Below are positions 60,025 to 64,000 of a stretch of DNA of 64,000 nt, piece after piece. Position 1 is the stretch's first letter, and every line of letters starts with the position of its first letter. The notes below the pieces were generated by a model, which searched no databases, was not told where the DNA came from, and saw only the letters and a list, made by a program, of their open reading frames with translations. A program made the translations under genes and the position numbers. The stretch covers positions 4,774,001 to 4,838,000 of the forward strand of contig NZ_CP136136.1 of the NCBI RefSeq assembly GCF_038024875.1, given 5' to 3'. The stretch comes from Gordonia rubripertincta. Lineage in GTDB: Bacteria; Actinomycetota; Actinomycetes; Mycobacteriales; Mycobacteriaceae.

Positions 60025-61366
60025 AACAGACAGCCCTTCCCAACTCCGAGCCCAGAAATCCGAACAACCATGCCCCTGCGACGGTGCCGGCTCCCGCCGC
60101 TGCAACATCGACGACGGGAATCGGCACCAGGCCGCCGGCAGCGCCCAGGGCAGTGCCACCGACGGCGCTCGCCAGCCCCGAGATAGCTGCCTGGCATTTC
60201 TCCTCAGGTTCTCCTGCAGTCGCCACGTCATAGAGAGCGATGCCAATCCCTAAGCCGTACCCTCCGAATTTCGTCCCCGCTTTCAGATTCTGGAACTCGT
60301 TCTTCGTCAGAGTCGGGAGCTCCTTCTTGAGGGCGTTGTCGCTGATCTGTTCGGCGCCTGCCAAACCTCCACCCACGGTTGTCAACGCGGGATGCGAGAA
60401 GAAAGCACTGTCCAGCGGTCGCGCATCATCGTGTTGCCCCTTCGGAAGAACCTCGCCGCTGATGATCCGTCCGTCTTCGCCATGGAGCACCGAGACCAAG
60501 GTTCTATCGGCATACCTCGTCGACACCATCGTTCGACCGTTGAGCCAGTCCGTCGCACTGGTACTCCACACGAGTTCTCCTCTCGGGTCGTACCGGTCCT
60601 CCGTCCAAATCACCCCGCGGGACTGACCGATTTCGGTCCTGACCACCCGGCTTCCGTCTTGCATGATCAGCGTCGTGAATTCTTGGCCGTCCGAATCGAC
60701 ACCCGTGGTTGTCTCTGCCACCGTCACCGATGCGTCTGCCTCGGATACCGAACGCTGATAGAGCTGCCCGGGCAGCGTGGATGGGTCAGGGACGTCGTCT
60801 TCCGGCTTCACAAGCCAGGGAGTGACCTGAGGTATCGACGACGACCGCATCTCGAAACCCGCAACGCGAGCGGCTCTCTGCACACTTTCGGACACTGAAT
60901 CGTCCGCCTGGCCCATCGCTGTCACCAGAGGGTTCAATTGCTCCTGCAGACTGTCGCGTTGCGCGAAGAGTTCTTTTGCGCGTGCGCGAGTCATCGGCAT
61001 TGGTCGGAGGGTGATCGCCCAGTGGTCATGAATCAGGAAGAGTCCTCCGCCCTCTATCTCTGCGACCTTTCCAAGCAGTTTGTCCTTCGCGGAGGTCAGC
61101 GTCCAATACCCCTGAGTCAAAGAATCGACGAGGCGGTCAGCCAGTTTCCCGATATCACCAGTTTGGCCCCGGGCGCGCCCAAACGCAGATGTCGCGGCAG
61201 CGTGGCTGGGGCCGTCCCACGCCCGGACAGCAGGTAACGCTTCACACGAACTCTCGATATCGTGACCTGCCTGCTCGATGGCAGCTCCCCTGGTGCTCAC
61301 CATGTCCGCCGCAGCCGAGATGGGCCCGAACTTCCAACCCGTCAACCGAGCACGCGAAGGGATCAT
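60014..61366 (-). CDS. WXG-like N-terminal, secreted-type effector candidate (second gene of the Esp module)
   Basis: A 450-residue protein. The N-terminal 100 residues are helical with a WDG turn (Trp50-Gly52), like WXG100/Esx proteins: DMVSTRGAAIEQAGHDIESS then the turn and SHAAATSAFGRARGQ. Residues 100-170 continue as a coiled coil. The 190-300 middle is beta-rich (DGQEFTTLIMQDGSRVV). The C-terminal 110 residues are Gly/Ala-rich and partly hydrophobic, GAAGGLVPIPVVDVAAAGAG, resembling a membrane-inserting or glycine-zipper tail, ending GRAVCYDE. Its start overlaps the EspC-like stop as ATGA. No known toxin domain is evident. Confidence 0.72.
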   Translation of the reverse strand: MIPSRARLTGWKFGPISAAADMVSTRGAAIEQAGHDIESSCEALPAVRAWDGPSHAAATSAFGRARGQTGDIGKLADRLVDSLTQGYWTLTSAKDKLLGKVAEIEGGGLFLIHDHWAITLRPMPMTRARAKELFAQRDSLQEQLNPLVTAMGQADDSVSESVQRAARVAGFEMRSSSIPQVTPWLVKPEDDVPDPSTLPGQLYQRSVSEADASVTVAETTTGVDSDGQEFTTLIMQDGSRVVRTEIGQSRGVIWTEDRYDPRGELVWSTSATDWLNGRTMVSTRYADRTLVSVLHGEDGRIISGEVLPKGQHDDARPLDSAFFSHPALTTVGGGLAGAEQISDNALKKELPTLTKNEFQNLKAGTKFGGYGLGIGIALYDVATAGEPEEKCQAAISGLASAVGGTALGAAGGLVPIPVVDVAAAGAGTVAGAWLFGFLGSELGRAVCYDE

Positions 61367-61647
61367 TGCTTGAACGAGGTTTCGATCTTGGACTTGAGAT
61401 CCTCATCTGTCACCTCGAAGTTGCCTGCAGCTCCCCTGGCCCCACCTGCCAACTGCTCGAAGCCCTGAGACACACGTGCGACGAGCGGTGCCACGAATTC
61501 ATCTACTGCACGTGCGCTCCACTCGGACGTCGACCCATGCATTTCAGAGAACGCGCCCGGGACCACCCCGGCCAGCGTGTTCGCCTCGACCACTTCCGCT
61601 GCGTCCGCCGTTTTGTCGGAAAGCCCACGTAAGGCATCTGGATTCAC
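61363..61647 (-). CDS. EspC-like (ESX secretion-associated) small protein (first gene of the Esp module)
   Basis: A 94-residue helical-hairpin protein. It resembles the mycobacterial EspC/DUF2580 family: MNPDALRGLSDKTADAAEVV, a middle WS turn and AAGNFEVTDEDLK near the C-terminus, which lines up with the AAxxYxxxD secretion signal, with Phe77 in the Tyr place and Asp81 conserved. GTG at 61647 is chosen for a G-rich ribosome site at good spacing; GTG at 61653 is possible. Followed by a coupled WXG-like gene, so it is probably its secretion partner or chaperone. Confidence 0.75.
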   Translation of the reverse strand: MNPDALRGLSDKTADAAEVVEANTLAGVVPGAFSEMHGSTSEWSARAVDEFVAPLVARVSQGFEQLAGGARGAAGNFEVTDEDLKSKIETSFKQ

Positions 61648-61680
61648 AAGCACGAGCCCCCACCAACTTCGTGTGCGTAA

Positions 61681-61693
61681 GTCGACTGTCGAC
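61681..61693. promoter_or_regulatory. GTCGAC-T-GTCGAC palindrome upstream of the Esp module
   Basis: A 13-bp perfect palindrome 34 bp upstream of the EspC-like start, with a CATACT -10-like element beside it on the minus strand. Only 82 bp separate this operon from the hydrolase gene, so it is the likely control point. Confidence 0.4.
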
Positions 61694-61729
61694 GTCACAG
61701 TATGCCCGCCGATCGGACATACCGGTCGA

Positions 61730-62524
61730 TCAGATCCCCAGGACCCGGATCGTCTGCCGCGCACAACCGCTGCGCGGATCGACGAAGGCCTCGTGGCCCT
61801 CCCCCGGTACGACGATCAGTTCCGCCGACTGCCCGCGCGATATCGCGTCGTCGACGTAGCGGCGGCTCACCACGTCGGGGACCAGGTCGTCCTCGTCACC
61901 GGTGATGGCGACGACGTGCGCGTCGAAGACCGGCGCGAGCATCGGCGACGCCTCTTCGTAGCGGCGCGGGGACTCGCTGTACGGCCGGCCCATCAGCTCG
62001 CGCAGGGACTGTTTGTCCGCCGCGGAGACGGTGTCGAGGACCGCTGCCTGGGCGACAACGGTGGTGATGGTCGTCGAGGCGGTACGCGCACCGAGCTTGC
62101 CGACGGCCCACACCGCGAGCTGCCCACCGGCCGAGTGTCCGACGACGCCGACCGAGGAGAAGTCGATCACACGGAGGTCGACGTCCTGCTCCTGCAGCGC
62201 ATCGCGCACCGGACCGTCGAGGGCACGGATCGCGTCGAGGACGTCGCGGCCGGTGTTCGGCCAGCCGCCGCCCGGCTCCCCGACGCGGCGGTACTCGATG
62301 TTCCACACGACCGCACCGCGTTCGGACATCGTCCGCGCGACCGCGGTCTGGATCGTCGAGCCGTACTCCACCGCCCACGACCCGCCGTGAACCAGGACGA
62401 CCAGCCGGGCCGGCGTCGCCGGGTCGAGGCCTTCTCGAGGAAGGTAGAGGTGGCCGAATTGCGAAGGCTCGCTGCCGTATTCGATCTTGGTGCGTCGTAC
62501 GGCGCAGCGTCGGACGCCACTCAT
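61730..62524 (-). CDS. alpha/beta hydrolase (esterase/lipase type)
   Basis: A 264-residue hydrolase: oxyanion motif LVHGGSW, nucleophile elbow GVVGHSAGGQ (serine near 120), acid Asp in ITGDEDDLVPD and His in VPGEGHEAF. Resembles acetyl esterase/lipase (HSL-like) proteins. The ATG at 62524 overlaps the rsmE stop as ATGA, so it belongs to the dnaJ-rsmE operon. Confidence 0.85.
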   Translation of the reverse strand: MSGVRRCAVRRTKIEYGSEPSQFGHLYLPREGLDPATPARLVVLVHGGSWAVEYGSTIQTAVARTMSERGAVVWNIEYRRVGEPGGGWPNTGRDVLDAIRALDGPVRDALQEQDVDLRVIDFSSVGVVGHSAGGQLAVWAVGKLGARTASTTITTVVAQAAVLDTVSAADKQSLRELMGRPYSESPRRYEEASPMLAPVFDAHVVAITGDEDDLVPDVVSRRYVDDAISRGQSAELIVVPGEGHEAFVDPRSGCARQTIRVLGI

Positions 62525-63270
62525 CGCGACCACCGTCCGGTCAGCACGCCGATCGCACCCAGCGCCACCGCACCCGCGGTCGAGGTACGCAGCACCTCCG
62601 GACCGAGCACCACCGGATGGGCGCCGAGCGCGGTGAGGTCGGCGACCTCGGCGTCGTCGAGTCCGCCTTCGGGGCCGACGACGAGCACTATCTCGCTCGC
62701 ATCGGCGAGCAGCAGTTCGGCGAGGGGCCGCGCGGCCTCCTCGTGCAGCACCGCGACCACACCACCCGCGGCCACCGCGTCTGCGCACCGCGCACGAACG
62801 TCGATGGTGGTGGCGAGGTCGGTGACCTCAGGAATCCAGGGTCGTCGGCTCTGCTTCGCGGCAGCCGACGCCGCGGCCCGCCACTTGGCAACTCCCTTGT
62901 CCGCCTTGCCCGTCCACCGTGCGACACAGCGCATCGCCTGCCACGGAACGATCACGTCGATGCCGGCCTCGGTCGCCAGATCGACGGCCAGTTCGGATCG
63001 CTCGGACTTGGGCAACGCCTGCACGAGGGTCACCTGCGGGGTGGGCCGCGCCTGGAACGAGAACTCACGCACCGACGCGACGAGGGTGTCCTTGCCGGCG
63101 ATCTCCCGGATCTCGCATCCGGCCACCGATCCCGCGCCGTCGCCGACGAGGATGCGCTCCCCCACCCCGAGGCGCGCGACCGTCACCGCATGCCGGCCTT
63201 CCGGCCCGCTGAGGATGAGGTCGGCACCCGGGGCGGGGACGGAGTCCGCCCAGAAAAGCGGTGGGCTCAC
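62521..63270 (-). CDS. rsmE: 16S rRNA m3U1498 methyltransferase RsmE
   Basis: SPOUT methyltransferase of 249 residues: N-terminal PUA-like barrel (LSGPEGRHAVTVARLGVGER), knot motifs VVGPEGGLDDAEV and LRTSTAGAVALGAI. GTG at 63270 overlaps the dnaJ stop as GTGA; the longer frame is antisense/shadow sequence. Orthologue of Rv2372c. Confidence 0.94.
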   Translation of the reverse strand: MSPPLFWADSVPAPGADLILSGPEGRHAVTVARLGVGERILVGDGAGSVAGCEIREIAGKDTLVASVREFSFQARPTPQVTLVQALPKSERSELAVDLATEAGIDVIVPWQAMRCVARWTGKADKGVAKWRAAASAAAKQSRRPWIPEVTDLATTIDVRARCADAVAAGGVVAVLHEEAARPLAELLLADASEIVLVVGPEGGLDDAEVADLTALGAHPVVLGPEVLRTSTAGAVALGAIGVLTGRWSR

Positions 63271-64000
63271 TTGCCTGCGAACGCGTTGCGCAGTCGTGAG
63301 AAGAGTCCGCCCGGAGCGGCCGCGGCCGAGGTGTTGACCACCTCGATCTCGTCCTGCGCCACCTTCTTGAGCTTCTTGAGGGCGTCGGTCTGGGCGTTGT
63401 CGAGCTTGGTCGGGACGACCACGTCGAGGTGCACATGCAGGTTGCCGCGAACCCCCGAGCTGACGTGCGGCATGCCCTGGCCGCGCAGCTTGACCACCTG
63501 ACCGGGTTGAGTGCCCGGGTCGATCTTGACGGTTACCGGGTCTCCGAGAATGGTCTCGACGTCGAACTCGGCGCCGAGCGCGGCGTCGACCATCGGGACC
63601 TTCAGGGTGCAGTGCAGGTCGTCCTTGTCGCGCAGGAAGACCTCGTGCGGACGCTCGGTGACCTCGACGTAGAGGTCGCCGGCCGGGCCGCCGCCGGGAC
63701 CGACCTCGCCCTGGCCGCTGAGCCGGACCCGCATACCGCTCTCGATGCCGGCCGGGATGCGGACGGTCATGGTGCGACGCGAACGAACCCGGCCGTCGCC
63801 GCCGCATTTGTGGCAGGGGTCGGGGATGACCTCGCCGACGCCGTGACAGGTGGGGCACTCACGGACGGTCATCACCTGACCGAGGAAGGACCGCTGCACC
63901 GACTGGATCTCGCCTGCGCCATGACAGGTGTCGCAGGCGACCGGCTTGCTGTCGCCGTTGGTTCCCGAACCGGTGCACGCGTCGCACAGGATCGCGGTGT
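63267..64000 (-). CDS. dnaJ: chaperone DnaJ (partial, N-terminus beyond the window)
   Basis: C-terminal part of a type I DnaJ (DnaJ2/Rv2373c). Zinc-finger repeats are visible: CDACTGSG, CDTCHGAG, CPTCHGVG and CHKCGGDG, then the two substrate-binding beta domains (KVPMVDAALGAEFDVETILG, GMPHVSSGVRGNLHVHLD). The J-domain and Gly/Phe linker lie to the right of position 64000. Heads the rsmE-hydrolase operon, probably after hrcA. Confidence 0.95.
   Translation of the reverse strand, partial: TAILCDACTGSGTNGDSKPVACDTCHGAGEIQSVQRSFLGQVMTVRECPTCHGVGEVIPDPCHKCGGDGRVRSRRTMTVRIPAGIESGMRVRLSGQGEVGPGGGPAGDLYVEVTERPHEVFLRDKDDLHCTLKVPMVDAALGAEFDVETILGDPVTVKIDPGTQPGQVVKLRGQGMPHVSSGVRGNLHVHLDVVVPTKLDNAQTDALKKLKKVAQDEIEVVNTSAAAAPGGLFSRLRNAFAGK

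Noticed and set aside
61730..62788. Longer start for the alpha/beta hydrolase
   Set aside because: The extra 88 residues are Arg/Gly-rich shadow of rsmE; ATG at 62524 overlaps the rsmE stop in the same manner as other genes in the operon.

Overview
The window is chromosomal DNA from a high-G+C actinomycete that makes mycolic acids. The evidence is an aceE-mabR-fabD-acpM-kas-accD6 cluster (type II fatty acid synthase for mycolate chains), PtpA/PtkA, a Zn peroxiredoxin neighbourhood around AhpE, an Esx/EspC-type secreted-protein module and a pervasive preference for G/C at third codon positions. Gene order matches Mycobacterium tuberculosis blocks Rv2228c-Rv2247, Rv2343c-Rv2344c and Rv2357c-Rv2373c. 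The protein details look most like Gordonia. That genus call is inference from memory, not a search.

Layout. 1-123: intergenic DNA with a phased CCCGCGGG array. 124-5771 (minus): RNB-family ribonuclease, RNase P RNA (rnpB), a histidine phosphatase that lacks the RNase H half found in its mycobacterial orthologue, a CdsZ-like zinc-ribbon protein, a NIF3-like protein and a CobC-like PLP enzyme. 5787-9144: ptkA, ptpA, a zinc metallopeptidase and SURF1. 9122-16292: cobD, a spermidine-synthase-like protein, a Ser/Thr kinase with an extracellular cyclophilin domain, a DinB-like enzyme, a WYL regulator and an epimerase. 16338-19008: a CPBP protease, tRNA-Val, then ahpE (apparently frameshifted at its 3' end), a DUF3052 gene and a lipoprotein. 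19217-27715 (plus): aceE, mabR, fabD, acpM, one ketoacyl-ACP synthase and accD6, closed by a strong terminator.

27775-41180 is a more variable segment: DUF3145, a serine hydrolase, an echA-fadD-alcohol dehydrogenase set with a KstR-like site and a divergent double-TetR regulator, a Mce-associated protein, several small oxidoreductases, an HxlR/NmrA divergent pair, tRNA-Asn, an ORF-poor island and tRNA-Met. 41252-59023 is core housekeeping: dnaG, dgt (frameshifted), a cold-shock protein, glyS, an M28 lipoprotein, smtB-zur, uppS-recO, a pyruvate-kinase-like protein, a YhgE/Pip protein, and the overlapping operon phoH-ybeY-CNNM/CBS-CDA-like-era.

59170-61647 is an accessory insertion between phoH and the rsmE-dnaJ operon. 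It holds three overlapping genes: an EspC-like small protein, a 450-residue protein with a WXG-like N-terminus, and a multi-spanning membrane protein. It reads as a type VII secretion substrate/partner/membrane-protein module and is the best candidate for an undescribed system here. The window ends inside dnaJ. Two genes (ahpE, dgt) carry apparent single-base frameshifts at the same nonamer, which could be real decay or a systematic sequencing error.
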